33,706 nt of DNA, from NCBI GenBank assembly GCA_036389795.1, contig DASVWD010000130.1, positions 1 through 33,706 on the forward strand. The letters run 5' to 3'. The DNA is from Longimicrobium sp. (GTDB lineage Bacteria > Gemmatimonadota > Gemmatimonadetes > Longimicrobiales > Longimicrobiaceae). This document shows positions 23,569-31,409 of the stretch, in pieces. The notes under the pieces are model-generated. The model searched no databases, had not been told where the DNA came from, and saw nothing but the letters and a program-made list of their open reading frames with translations. Both the position numbers and the translations under genes were made by a program. Position 1 is the stretch's first letter; each line of letters starts with the position of its first letter.

Positions 23569-23904
23569 TCACCCGACGCGCCGGCGGGGCTTCCACCCGA
23601 AGCGCTCGAGCGAGATGCGGCCGTTGCCGTCGAACTCCACGCCCTCGGCCTCCAGCCGGAAGCGCTGCTCCAGGTCGGCGCCGCCGCGGCCGCGGCCCAG
23701 GCTGATCCGCCCCGCGGCGTTCACCACCCGGTGCCAGGGGACAGCGGTGTGCGCGGGGAGCGCGTGCAGCGCGTACCCCGCCTGCCGCGCCCGCCCGGGG
23801 AGCCCCGCCAGCGCCGCCACCTGCCCGTACGTGGCCACGCGCCCGGCGGGGATGCGCCGCACCACGCGGTACATGCGCTCGTACGCGCTCGGCTCCTCGG
23901 TCAT
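23569..23904 (-). CDS. alkyltransferase-like (ATL) protein, MGMT family
   Basis: This 111-residue protein has the helix-turn-helix and recognition region of O6-alkylguanine-DNA methyltransferases: VVRRIPAGRVATYGQVAALAG, GRARQAGYALHALP, and AVPWHRVVNAAGRISLG. The alkyl-acceptor motif PCHRV is changed to PWHRV, so the catalytic cysteine is absent and replaced by Trp. Known ATL proteins with this change bind O6-alkylguanine lesions and hand them to nucleotide-excision repair rather than repairing them. The ATG at 23904 is chosen because upstream residues are not family-like. It is separated from the M49 gene by 168 bp, and the palindromic element 23987-24172 lies immediately upstream. Confidence 0.9.
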   Translation of the reverse strand: MTEEPSAYERMYRVVRRIPAGRVATYGQVAALAGLPGRARQAGYALHALPAHTAVPWHRVVNAAGRISLGRGRGGADLEQRFRLEAEGVEFDGNGRISLERFGWKPRRRVG

Positions 23905-23986
23905 CGCACCGGTTTGCGGAAGATCAGGGACGTCTATCGTTGTGGGATGGAATCCGGGAGTTTCGTCTACGACCCCCACGCCCATC

Positions 23987-24172
23987 GCTGTCATCCTGAG
24001 GAGCCGCCGCGCGGGATCACCGGAATGAGCGGATGCCCGGCGGCGACGAAGGATCTGCGGGCAGGATCCGAGCGTGAGCCTGGCTGACGCTCGAATCCCA
24101 CCCGCAGATCCTTCGGGCGCACAAGCTCTTGTGCGGACGCGACTTCGGTGTGCGCGCCCTCAGGATGACAGC
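23987..24172. mobile_element. 186-bp nested palindrome, MITE-like
   Basis: The ends are GCTGTCATCCTGAG and CTCAGGATGACAGC, perfect inverted repeats of 14 bp. Inside are a second pair (GAAGGATCTGCGGG at 24048 and CCCGCAGATCCTTC at 24101) and a third (CGAGCGT at 24069 and ACGCTCG at 24087). It encodes nothing. A half copy is at 13831-13897. The form is that of a non-autonomous element or a large structured RNA; no target duplication was identified with certainty. Confidence 0.75.
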
Positions 24173-24227
24173 GTGGCTATAGTGCAGGTTTGTAAACACC
24201 CTTAGAGGATGACCGGCGTCGTAATGG

Positions 24228-24560
24228 CTACACCCACGCCTTCGGCATGACCTCCTCGGCGCGGCGGCAGAGCTCCTCCAGCCCCGCTTCGTCCACCAGC
24301 GCCCAGTCGGGCGGCACCGGGCGCAGGCGGCGCTTGGAGCTCTCCGACTCGAAGGTGAGCCAGCCGGTCTCGGTGGGCGGGAAGTAGAGCCGGCTCCGGC
24401 GCATGTCCAGCCGGCGGTCGGGAATCGCGCGCCGGTCGGGGAAGTGGATCTTCGCCACCTGGATGCGGCGCATGGCCAGGCGCCGGTCGATGAGCCTGGG
24501 CGCCACGTCCCACACCCGCCACTGGGTGCCGGCGGAGTCGGTGAAGCGACGGTATGGCAT
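24228..24560 (-). CDS. conserved hypothetical protein (110 aa)
   Basis: The protein begins MPYRRFTDSAGTQWRVWDV and continues DRRLAMRRIQVAKIHFPDRRAIPDRRLDMRRSR, with the ending WLTFESESSKRRLRPVPPDW and a terminal helix (EAGLEELCRRAEEV). It is a short basic soluble protein with no signal peptide. The opening pattern FTDSxGxxWRVWD occurs in many small proteins of this kind of genome, but its role is unknown. The ATG at 24560 is preferred over the longer frame, which adds unconserved residues. It is divergent from sucA. Confidence 0.6.
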   Translation of the reverse strand: MPYRRFTDSAGTQWRVWDVAPRLIDRRLAMRRIQVAKIHFPDRRAIPDRRLDMRRSRLYFPPTETGWLTFESESSKRRLRPVPPDWALVDEAGLEELCRRAEEVMPKAWV

Positions 24561-24865
24561 CGAAGGGTCTGCCTCCAGGCGGGTGATCCGGGGAACGAAT
24601 GGGGGGAACACGTCAAATCTACACGCGCACGCCCGCATCTCCAAGACGGCCGTGCGGGCGGAGTGTACACGGTGGACGACCGCCCGGGCAGCCCGCCGCG
24701 GACCCGGCGGTGTATCAAACGGCGCGTGCGGATGTTGCAGGACGACCGTAGCGGCTTGCAGGCGCGCCAACTAAGTTACCGCCGCCTTGCCCGTCCACCC
24801 CGCAGGCAAGGGGACGCGGACGGGCGTTCCCGGCGCGCCCCAGGGCGCGCCCACGAAGGTGACCC
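24561..24865. other. 305-bp divergent intergenic region upstream of sucA
   Basis: This is the shared upstream region of the small hypothetical gene (minus) and sucA (plus). It contains a GTGTACAC palindrome at about 24663 and a CGCCCGGGCAGCCCGCCGCGG-type G+C-rich stretch. The stretch TTGCAGG...TAAGTT near 24754-24777 is not well spaced for a sigma-70 promoter. Nothing definite is assigned. Confidence 0.45.
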
Positions 24866-27733
24866 ATGGCTGATCTTCGCGACTTCCACGGCCCCAACGC
24901 GGGCTACGTGCTGGACCTCTACGAGCGCTTCCGGCGCGACCCCTCCTCGGTGGACGAGGGGTGGCGCTCCTTCTTCGCGTCGTTCACCCCGCCGGCCGAG
25001 GCGCCCGCGGCCGCGCCCGCGGAGGGCGGGGCCGCGCCGGCCGCCGCCGGGGTCGACGTCGAGAAGCTGGTGCGCGCGCGCGAGCTCTCGCGCACCATCC
25101 GCACGCGCGGGCACACCGCGGCCAGGCTCGATCCGCTGGGGTCGGAGCCGGACCGCGACCCGGCGCTCTCGCCCGCCTTCCACGAGCTCACCGAGGACGA
25201 CCTGGCGGCGCTCCCGGCCGCCGTCGTGCTCACCCCCGACCCGGCCTCGCGCACGGCGCTGGACGAGGTGCGCCGCCTCTGCGGCATCTACTCGGGGACC
25301 ATCGGCTACGACTACCACCACATCCCGAACGCCGAGGAGCGCAACTGGCTGCGCCAGGCGATCGAGACCGGCCGCTACCGGGAGCCCCTCTCGGCCGAGG
25401 AGCGGAAGGACCTCCTGCAGCGCCTGTCGCAGGTGGAGGGGTTCGAGAAGTTCCTGCACCGCGCCTTCTTCGGCCAGAAGCGCTTCTCCATCGAGGGGAC
25501 CGACGCCATGGTCCCCATGCTCGACGAGCTGGTGCGCGAGGCCGCCCGGGCGGGCGCGAAGGACGTGATCGTGGGGATGGCGCACCGCGGGCGGCTGAAC
25601 GTGCTCACCCACGTGATGGAGAAGCCGTACGCGCTGATGCTGGCCGGCTTCCAGAGCGCCCAGCGCGCCCCCGGCGTCGACGACGCGCAGAACACCGACG
25701 AGCCCTCGGGCGACGTCAAGTACCACATGGGGTGGAAGGACGAGCGCGAGATCGAGGGGACCACCATCCGCCTCACCCTCTCGCCCAACCCCAGCCACCT
25801 GGAGTTCGTGAACCCCGTGGTGGTGGGGATGACCCGCGCCGCGCAGGACGACACGTCTCGGCCGGGGCCGCCGCGGGTGGACCACGGCCAGGCGCTGGCG
25901 GTGCTCATCCACGGCGACGCCGCCTTCCCCGGGCAGGGCGTGGTGGCCGAGACGTTCAACATGAGCGCGCTGAAGGGCTACACGGTGGGCGGCACCGTGC
26001 ACCTGATCGCCAACAACCAGGTGGGCTTCACCACCGATCCGCAGGACGACCGCTCCACCCGCTACGCCAGCGACCTGGCCAAGGGCTTCGAGGTCCCCGT
26101 CGTCCACGTCAACGCCGACGACCCCGAGGCGTGCCTGGCGGTCACGCGCCTGGCCTTCGCCTACCGCCAGCGGTTCCGCAAGGACTTCGTCGTCGACCTG
26201 GTGGGCTACCGGCGCTGGGGGCACAACGAGGGCGACGAGCCGCTCTTCACCCAGCCGCTGATGTACGAGGCGATCCGCACCCACCCCACCGCGCGCGAGC
26301 TCTTCGCCCGGCGGCTGGTGGAGGAGGGCGTCGTCACGCAGGAAGAGGCCGACGCCATGCTGCAGCGGGTGAGCGACGAGCTGTCGCGCACGCTGGAGTC
26401 GCTCGGCGAGGGCGGCGGCCACGACGACGAGGACGACGAGGAGCCCTCGCCCAACGGCCGCCGCGCCGACGCGCGGGAGACCGGCGTCCCCGCCGAGCGG
26501 CTGCGCGAGCTGAACGAGGCGCTGCTCCGGCGCCCCGAGGGCTTCACCCCCAACGCCCGCCTGGACAGGAACGTGCTCCAGAAGCGGCGCGACGCGCTGG
26601 AGTCGGCCCAGCCGGCCGTCGACTGGGGGCACGCCGAGACGCTGGCCTTCGCCTCGCTCCTGGTGGAGGGCGTCCCCGTGCGCCTCACCGGGCAGGACGC
26701 CGAGCGCGGCACCTTCAGCCACCGCCACGTGGTGCTGCACGACGCGAAGACCGGCGCCGTCTACAACGTGCTGCACGGGCTGGAGCAGGCGCGGGCCAGC
26801 TTCGAGGCCTGCAACTCGCCGCTCTCGGAGATGTCGGCGCTGGGCTTCGAGTACGGCTACTCGGTGCTCGACCCGCAGGCGCTGGTGGTGTGGGAGGCGC
26901 AGTTCGGCGACTTCGCCAACGGCGCGCAGGTGATCATCGACCAGTTCCTGGCGGCCTCGCACGTGAAGTGGGAGCAGCGCTCGGGGCTGGTCCTCCTCCT
27001 CCCGCACGGCTACGAGGGGCAGGGGCCCGAGCACTCCAGCGCCCGCCTGGAGCGCTTCCTCCAGCTGAGCGCCGAGGACAACCTGCGGGTGGCCAACTGC
27101 ACCACCGCCGCGCAGTACTTCCACCTCCTGCGCCGGCAGGCCGCGCTCCTGGGCACCGACCCGCGCCCGCTGGTGCTGATGAGCCCCAAGAGCCTGCTGC
27201 GCCACCCGCTGGCCGCGGCCACGCTGGAGCAGCTGGCCACGGGCCGCTTCCACCCGGTGCTGGTGGACCGCCCCTTCGGCGGGCACGCGGAAGGCGTCAC
27301 CCGCCTCCTGCTCTGCAGCGGCAAGGTCTACGTGGACCTGGTGGGCACGGGCGACGAGCAGCGCGCCGAGCGGCTCTCCATCGAGGGCGTGGACCGCGTG
27401 GCGGTCGCGCGGGTGGAGGAGCTGTACCCGTTCCCGGCGGAGGAGATCGAGCAGGCGCTGGCGTCGTTCCCGGCGCTGCGCGAGGTGGTGTGGGTGCAGG
27501 AGGAGCCGCGCAACATGGGCGCCTGGAGCTTCGCCGCCCCGCGGCTGCGGGAGATCCTGGGCGAGCTGCCGCTGCGCTACGAGGGCCGCCCCGAGCGCGC
27601 CAGCCCCGCGGAAGGCTTCGCGCACCGCCACACCACCGCGCAGGCGCGCATCGTCCGCGCGGCGCTCTCCGGCGCGCCGGCGTTCGCGGCCGAGCCCGCG
27701 GGCGACACGCTGATCGGCAAGCGGAAGCTGTAG
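24866..27733 (+). CDS. sucA: 2-oxoglutarate dehydrogenase E1 component
   Basis: E1 decarboxylates 2-oxoglutarate with thiamine diphosphate and transfers the succinyl group to the lipoyl domain of E2, in the TCA cycle. The 955-residue protein has the family's N terminus (NAGYVLDLYERFRRDPSSVDEGWRSFF), then the catalytic block EGFEKFLHRAFFGQKRFSIEG, the GMAHRGRLNVLTHVM motif, YHMGWKD, the thiamine-binding region HGDAAFPGQGVVAET...NNQVGFTTDP, and the C-terminal LVLLLPHGYEGQGPEHSSARLERFLQL block. An acidic insertion (GGGHDDEDDEEPSPNGRR) at about 515-535 is unusual and probably a surface loop. The ATG has GAAGGTG upstream. sucB follows after a word-repeat hairpin. Confidence 0.95.
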   Translation: MADLRDFHGPNAGYVLDLYERFRRDPSSVDEGWRSFFASFTPPAEAPAAAPAEGGAAPAAAGVDVEKLVRARELSRTIRTRGHTAARLDPLGSEPDRDPALSPAFHELTEDDLAALPAAVVLTPDPASRTALDEVRRLCGIYSGTIGYDYHHIPNAEERNWLRQAIETGRYREPLSAEERKDLLQRLSQVEGFEKFLHRAFFGQKRFSIEGTDAMVPMLDELVREAARAGAKDVIVGMAHRGRLNVLTHVMEKPYALMLAGFQSAQRAPGVDDAQNTDEPSGDVKYHMGWKDEREIEGTTIRLTLSPNPSHLEFVNPVVVGMTRAAQDDTSRPGPPRVDHGQALAVLIHGDAAFPGQGVVAETFNMSALKGYTVGGTVHLIANNQVGFTTDPQDDRSTRYASDLAKGFEVPVVHVNADDPEACLAVTRLAFAYRQRFRKDFVVDLVGYRRWGHNEGDEPLFTQPLMYEAIRTHPTARELFARRLVEEGVVTQEEADAMLQRVSDELSRTLESLGEGGGHDDEDDEEPSPNGRRADARETGVPAERLRELNEALLRRPEGFTPNARLDRNVLQKRRDALESAQPAVDWGHAETLAFASLLVEGVPVRLTGQDAERGTFSHRHVVLHDAKTGAVYNVLHGLEQARASFEACNSPLSEMSALGFEYGYSVLDPQALVVWEAQFGDFANGAQVIIDQFLAASHVKWEQRSGLVLLLPHGYEGQGPEHSSARLERFLQLSAEDNLRVANCTTAAQYFHLLRRQAALLGTDPRPLVLMSPKSLLRHPLAAATLEQLATGRFHPVLVDRPFGGHAEGVTRLLLCSGKVYVDLVGTGDEQRAERLSIEGVDRVAVARVEELYPFPAEEIEQALASFPALREVVWVQEEPRNMGAWSFAAPRLREILGELPLRYEGRPERASPAEGFAHRHTTAQARIVRAALSGAPAFAAEPAGDTLIGKRKL

Positions 27734-27740
27734 GGAAATT

Positions 27741-27828
27741 CAGGGGACAGGGAACAGGGTACAGGGTACAGCCAGCCGGTTCGATCTCGGTCGCGGGCTG
27801 TCCCCTGTTCCCTATCTCCTGTACCCTG
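27741..27828. repeat. inverted ACAGGG word repeats between sucA and sucB
   Basis: The left arm (27741-27773) and right arm (27796-27828) are imperfect inverted repeats made of tandem GGGACAGGGAACAGGGTACAG-type words. CTTTTG follows the right arm. The structure could reduce or modulate read-through from sucA to sucB. Confidence 0.75.
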
Positions 27829-27862
27829 CTTTTGAAGGTCTTAACCCGAGCGCGAAACCCAC

Positions 27863-29182
27863 ATGCCCGTCGAGATCCGCGTCCCGCCGCTGGGCGAGTC
27901 CGTCGTCGAGGCCACCGTCGGCCGCTGGACGAAGCAGGAAGGCGACCCCGTCCAGAAGGACGAGATCCTGGTGGAGCTGGAGACCGACAAGATCACCGTC
28001 GAGGTCGCCGCGCCCGCCGCCGGGACGCTAGGCAAGGTCCAGAAGCAGGAGGGCGAGACGGTCGGCGTGAACGAGCTGCTGGCCGTGATGGAGGCGGGCG
28101 CCGCCGCGCCGGCCGAGCAGGCGGGGCAGGCGGCCTCCGCGCGCGCCGAGCAGCAGGCCGGCGCCGAGACTCCGACGCCCACGCCCGAGGCCGCCACGGC
28201 CACCGCCACCGCCGAGCCGGAAGCCCCGGCCGGCGGCGCGCAGACCTCGCCCGCGGCCCGCGCCATCGCCGCCGAGCACGGGGTGGACCTGGGGACCGTC
28301 CGCGGCTCGGGGCCCAACGGGCGGATCACCAAGGAGGACGTGCTCCGCATCATCGAGGACGGGCGCAAGGCCGCCGGCGCCCCGCCGCGCGAGGCCGCCC
28401 CGGCTGCGACTCCGGCGACTGCCGCGACGCCGGCGCCCTCCCCGGAGCGGAAGCCGGCCCCGGCGGCGGCACCGGCGGGCGAGCGGGCGGAGACGCGGCA
28501 GCGGATGTCGCGCCGGCGGCAGACCATCGCGAAGCGGCTGCTGGAGGCGCAGCACGGCACCGCCAGCCTCACCACCTTCAACGAGGTGGACCTCTCGGCG
28601 GTGATGGAGCTGCGCAAGCGCCGCCAGGACGAGTTCGTGAAGAAGCACGGGGTGAAGCTGGGCTTCATGTCGTTCTTCACCAAGGCCATCATCGGCGCGC
28701 TCAAGCAGTTCCCGCGGCTCAACGCCGAGATCCAGGGCGACGAGATCGTCCTCAAGCACTACTACGACATCGGCATCGCCGTGGGGGCCGAGGAGGGGCT
28801 GGTGGTCCCCGTGGTCCGCAGCGCCGACCGGAAGAGCTTCGCCGAGCTGGAGCGCGAGATCGGCGAGCTGGGGACGCGGGCGCGCGAGGGGAAGCTGACG
28901 CTGGAGGAGCTGCAGGGCGGCACCTTCACCATCACCAACGGCGGGATCTTCGGCTCCATGCTCTCCACGCCGATCCTGAACCCGCCGCAGGTGGGGATCC
29001 TGGGGATGCACAACATCGTGGAGCGCCCCGTGGTGGTCGACGGCCAGGTCGCCATCCGCCCGATCATGTACGTGGCGCTCACCTACGACCACCGCATCGT
29101 CGACGGCAGCGAAGCCGTGCGCTTCCTGGTCGCGGTGAAGAAGATGCTGGAGGACCCGCTCAGCATGCTGATCGAGGGATGA
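27863..29182 (+). CDS. sucB: 2-oxoglutarate dehydrogenase E2 (dihydrolipoyl succinyltransferase)
   Basis: E2 carries the lipoyl arm and transfers succinyl to CoA. Domains in order: lipoyl domain (residues 1-77) with the modified lysine in ELETDKITVEV (Lys43); an Ala/Pro/Glu/Thr-rich flexible linker (about 80-125); the peripheral subunit-binding domain SPAARAIAAEHGVDLGTVRG (about 130-170); another Ala/Pro linker (175-205); and the catalytic core starting RQRMSRRRQTIAKRLLEAQ. The core ends with the active-site DHRIVDGSEAVRFL (His of HxxxD type). The succinyl-type signature YYDIGIAVGAEEGLVVPVVR is present. The stop overlaps the next small gene as ATGA. Confidence 0.95.
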   Translation: MPVEIRVPPLGESVVEATVGRWTKQEGDPVQKDEILVELETDKITVEVAAPAAGTLGKVQKQEGETVGVNELLAVMEAGAAAPAEQAGQAASARAEQQAGAETPTPTPEAATATATAEPEAPAGGAQTSPAARAIAAEHGVDLGTVRGSGPNGRITKEDVLRIIEDGRKAAGAPPREAAPAATPATAATPAPSPERKPAPAAAPAGERAETRQRMSRRRQTIAKRLLEAQHGTASLTTFNEVDLSAVMELRKRRQDEFVKKHGVKLGFMSFFTKAIIGALKQFPRLNAEIQGDEIVLKHYYDIGIAVGAEEGLVVPVVRSADRKSFAELEREIGELGTRAREGKLTLEELQGGTFTITNGGIFGSMLSTPILNPPQVGILGMHNIVERPVVVDGQVAIRPIMYVALTYDHRIVDGSEAVRFLVAVKKMLEDPLSMLIEG

Positions 29183-29310
29183 GCGAGACGCACGACGCCA
29201 CGCCGGCCGACGACGAGGCCGGGTTCTGGATCGCCATAAGCCAGCCGTCGCTCGAGGCGGTCTGGGACAACGCGGACGACGACGTCTACCAGCAGCTTCT
29301 CCAGGGATGA
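29179..29310 (+). CDS. 43-aa protein, antitoxin-like tail, coupled to sucB
   Basis: The ATG overlaps the sucB stop (ATGA), so the reading frame is translationally coupled. It is acidic, and the segment SLEAVWDNADDDVYQQLLQG resembles the C-terminal ends of short antitoxins that run '...WDNEEDDVYDxL' and are normally followed by a PemK- or VapC-type toxin gene. No toxin follows here; a tandem repeat begins 12 nt after its stop. It could be an orphan antitoxin or an accessory protein. The short length limits certainty. Confidence 0.5.
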   Translation: MSETHDATPADDEAGFWIAISQPSLEAVWDNADDDVYQQLLQG

Positions 29311-29625
29311 TGTCGTCGTGAACGAGTGCGTGAGTGCGTGAGTGCGGGAGTGCGAGGGTGGTTCGCGCTCCCGCACCTTCGTACGTAGATTCCGCCCCCG
29401 CGGGCGACGGACCTGTGGCACGCATCCGCCGCGTCCCCGGTTGAAACCGGGGGCTACGAAAGCACAAAGTCCGCCTTCGCGGACTGCGGGGCCGGCGTCC
29501 GCGCACGGGGGTGGTTGCGGCGCGGAGGGAGCCCGCGCAGGCGGGGCTTTTCGCGGTTGTTGCCGCGGGTTCACCCGCCCGTGGACGAATGAACGCGACC
29601 TGGACTCGGGACCCGAAGATAGATC
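29311..29625. other. 315-bp intergenic region, dense with repeats, before lpd
   Basis: The region holds four structures and no gene. A GAGTGCGT tandem repeat is at 29323-29357, with an arm that pairs with CTCCCGCAC at 29368. A CCCCGGTTGAAACCGGGG hairpin is at about 29435-29452, similar to one at 8921. An AGTCCGCCTTCGCGGACT hairpin is at about 29468-29485. REP-like copy D is at 29521-29580. They lie between the small gene after sucB and lpd, so lpd may be separately transcribed. Confidence 0.65.
29521..29580 (+). repeat. REP-like repeat, copy D
   Basis: It reads GAGGGAGCCCGCGCAGGCGG, then GGCTTTTCGCGGTTGTTGCC, then GCGGGTTCACCCGCCC. It differs from copy A by an inserted G (GGCGGGGC) and one substitution, and ends 45 nt before the lpd start. 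Confidence 0.85.
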
Positions 29626-31020
29626 ATGGCTGAAGAGAAAACGTTCGACCTCGTCGTCCTCGGCGCGGGCCCCGGCGGCTACGTGGCCGCCATCCGCGCG
29701 GCGCAGCTGGGGTTCAAGACGGCGTGCATTGAGAAGGAGCCGGCGCTGGGGGGCACCTGCCTGCGCGTGGGGTGCATCCCCTCCAAGGCGCTGCTCGACT
29801 CGTCCGAGCTGTTCGAGCAGATCCGGCACAAGGCGGAGGCGCACGGGATCAGGGTCGACGGCGCCTCGGTCGACGTGCCCGCGATGATGAAGCGCAAGGA
29901 CGGCGTGGTGAAGGGGCTCACCGACGGCGTCGCCTTCCTCTTCCGCAAGAACAAGATCGAGTGGATCAGGGGCTTCGGCCGCCTCACCTCGCCCGAGACC
30001 ATCGAGGTGGCCGCGGAGGACGGCGCGAAGACCACGGTGCGGGCGAAGACCGTCGTCCTGGCGCCGGGCTCGGTGCCGGTCGAGCTGCCCTTCCTCAAGT
30101 TCGACCACGAGCGCATCGTCGACTCCACCGGCGCGCTCTCCATCCCCCAGGTCCCCGGCCACCTGGTGGTGGTCGGCGGCGGGGTGATCGGGCTGGAGCT
30201 GGGGAGCGTGTGGCTGCGCCTGGGCGCGAAGGTCACCATCCTGGAGGCGATGCCCACCATCCTGCCGGGGATGGACGGCGAGGTGATCAAGGCCGCCGAC
30301 CGCATCTTCCGCAAGCAGGGCTTCGACATCCGCACCGGCGCGCGCGTCACCGGCGCCGAGCGGCGGGGCGACAGGGTGATCGTCTCGGTGGAGGGGCAGG
30401 AGCCGCTGGAGGCCGACTACCTGCTGGTGTCGGTCGGGCGGCGCGCGTACACCGAGGGGATGGGGCTCGAGGAGGCCGGCATCCGCCTGGAGCGCGGGGT
30501 GATCCAGGTGGACGGGCGCTACCACACCGGCGTGGGCCAGGTCTACGCCATCGGCGACGCCATCGGCGGGCGGATGCTGGCGCACAAGGCCGAGGAGGAG
30601 GGCGTGGCCGCGGTGGAGCTCGCCGCGGGGAAGCACGGGCACGTCAACTACGACGCCGTGGCCAACGTGGTGTACACCTGGCCCGAGATCGCCTCGGTGG
30701 GGATGACGGAGGAGGAGGCGAAGGCCGCCGGGCGCGAGACCAGGGTGGGCAGGTTCCCCTGGAGCGCCAACGGCCGCGCCAAGGCGATGGGCGAGCAGGA
30801 CGGCTTCGTGAAGGTGATCGCCGACGCGGCGACCGACCGCGTCCTGGGGGTGCACATCCTGGGGCCGCGCGCGTCGGACCTGGTCGCCGAGGCCGCGCTG
30901 GCGGTGGAGTTCGAGGGCGCGGCGGAGGACATCGGCCGCAGCGTCCACGCGCACCCCACCCTCCCCGAGGCGGTCAAGGAGGCCGCGCTGGCCGTGGCGG
31001 GCCGCGCGATCCACGTCTAG
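29626..31020 (+). CDS. lpd: dihydrolipoyl dehydrogenase
   Basis: E3 reoxidises the dihydrolipoyl arm of the 2-oxoglutarate (and pyruvate) dehydrogenase complexes, passing electrons to NAD. The 464-residue sequence has the FAD site LVVLGAGPGGYVAAIRAAQ, the redox disulfide GGTCLRVGCIPSKALL (Cys45 and Cys50), the NAD site LVVVGGGVIGLELGSVWLRLG, the FAD ribityl-binding YAIGDAIGG region, and the dimerisation end HAHPTLPEAVKEAAL with the catalytic His-Glu pair. The Shine-Dalgarno before the ATG is weak (GAAGATAGATC). It is the third subunit gene of the sucAB cluster. Confidence 0.96.
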   Translation: MAEEKTFDLVVLGAGPGGYVAAIRAAQLGFKTACIEKEPALGGTCLRVGCIPSKALLDSSELFEQIRHKAEAHGIRVDGASVDVPAMMKRKDGVVKGLTDGVAFLFRKNKIEWIRGFGRLTSPETIEVAAEDGAKTTVRAKTVVLAPGSVPVELPFLKFDHERIVDSTGALSIPQVPGHLVVVGGGVIGLELGSVWLRLGAKVTILEAMPTILPGMDGEVIKAADRIFRKQGFDIRTGARVTGAERRGDRVIVSVEGQEPLEADYLLVSVGRRAYTEGMGLEEAGIRLERGVIQVDGRYHTGVGQVYAIGDAIGGRMLAHKAEEEGVAAVELAAGKHGHVNYDAVANVVYTWPEIASVGMTEEEAKAAGRETRVGRFPWSANGRAKAMGEQDGFVKVIADAATDRVLGVHILGPRASDLVAEAALAVEFEGAAEDIGRSVHAHPTLPEAVKEAALAVAGRAIHV

Positions 31021-31095
31021 CTTCTTGCGAAAGAACGGGGGCGGGAGCCGCCGCGGGAGCGCGGCCCGCCGGGAACCAACAGGAGACGGAGAACG

Positions 31096-31275
31096 ATGGC
31101 TACGTTCGAGCTGAGCCAGGACGAGGCGGAATCCCTCGCGGTCGCGCTGCGGTCGTACCTGGGCGACCTGCAGGACGAGATCGGCCACACCGACGACTAC
31201 GACTACCGGCAGTCGCTCCAGCAGCGGCGCGACCACCTGGAGGCCATCCTCGCGCGCCTGGCGCCGAACTCCTGA
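31096..31275 (+). CDS. small helical protein (59 aa)
   Basis: The frame reads MATFELSQDEAESLAVALRS, YLGDLQDEIGHTDDYDYRQS and LQQRRDHLEAILARLAPNS. It has a good Shine-Dalgarno (AGGAGA) 8 nt before the ATG and is followed by a terminator. The pattern of an E-L-x-x-D/E-E start, then LxxYLxDLxxEIxxTxxYDYR and a closing leucine-rich helix, occurs in a family of small conserved proteins of unknown function. It is 75 nt from lpd and may be co-transcribed. Confidence 0.7.
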   Translation: MATFELSQDEAESLAVALRSYLGDLQDEIGHTDDYDYRQSLQQRRDHLEAILARLAPNS

Positions 31276-31307
31276 CGCCGCCGCGCGAGGCGCGATCCCA
31301 CCCGCTG

Positions 31308-31345
31308 ACGCCGCGCTCCGCCCCGACGGAGCGCGGCGTTCCCTT
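31308..31345 (+). terminator. Rho-independent terminator after the small gene
   Basis: ACGCCGCGCTCCG CCCCGA CGGAGCGCGGCGT is a 13-bp perfect stem followed by TCCCTTTGT. It closes the lpd / small-gene transcript. Confidence 0.85.
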
Positions 31346-31409
31346 TGTCCACTAAGGCCACTATGCTCGGCAGGGGCACTGCGTTTTCACCTGCTGCCGG
31401 AGAAGGCCG

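Noticed and set aside
24776-27631. 951-codon open frame on the minus strand opposite sucA
   Set aside because: It is low-complexity and Arg/His/Gly/Ala-rich, and exists only because of third-position G+C bias opposite a long real gene.
24961-29310. 1449-codon plus-strand frame spanning sucA, sucB and beyond
   Set aside because: It is arginine/glycine/alanine-rich in the wrong frame over two well-identified genes. Only its last 43 codons, after the sucB stop, look like a gene, and these are listed separately.
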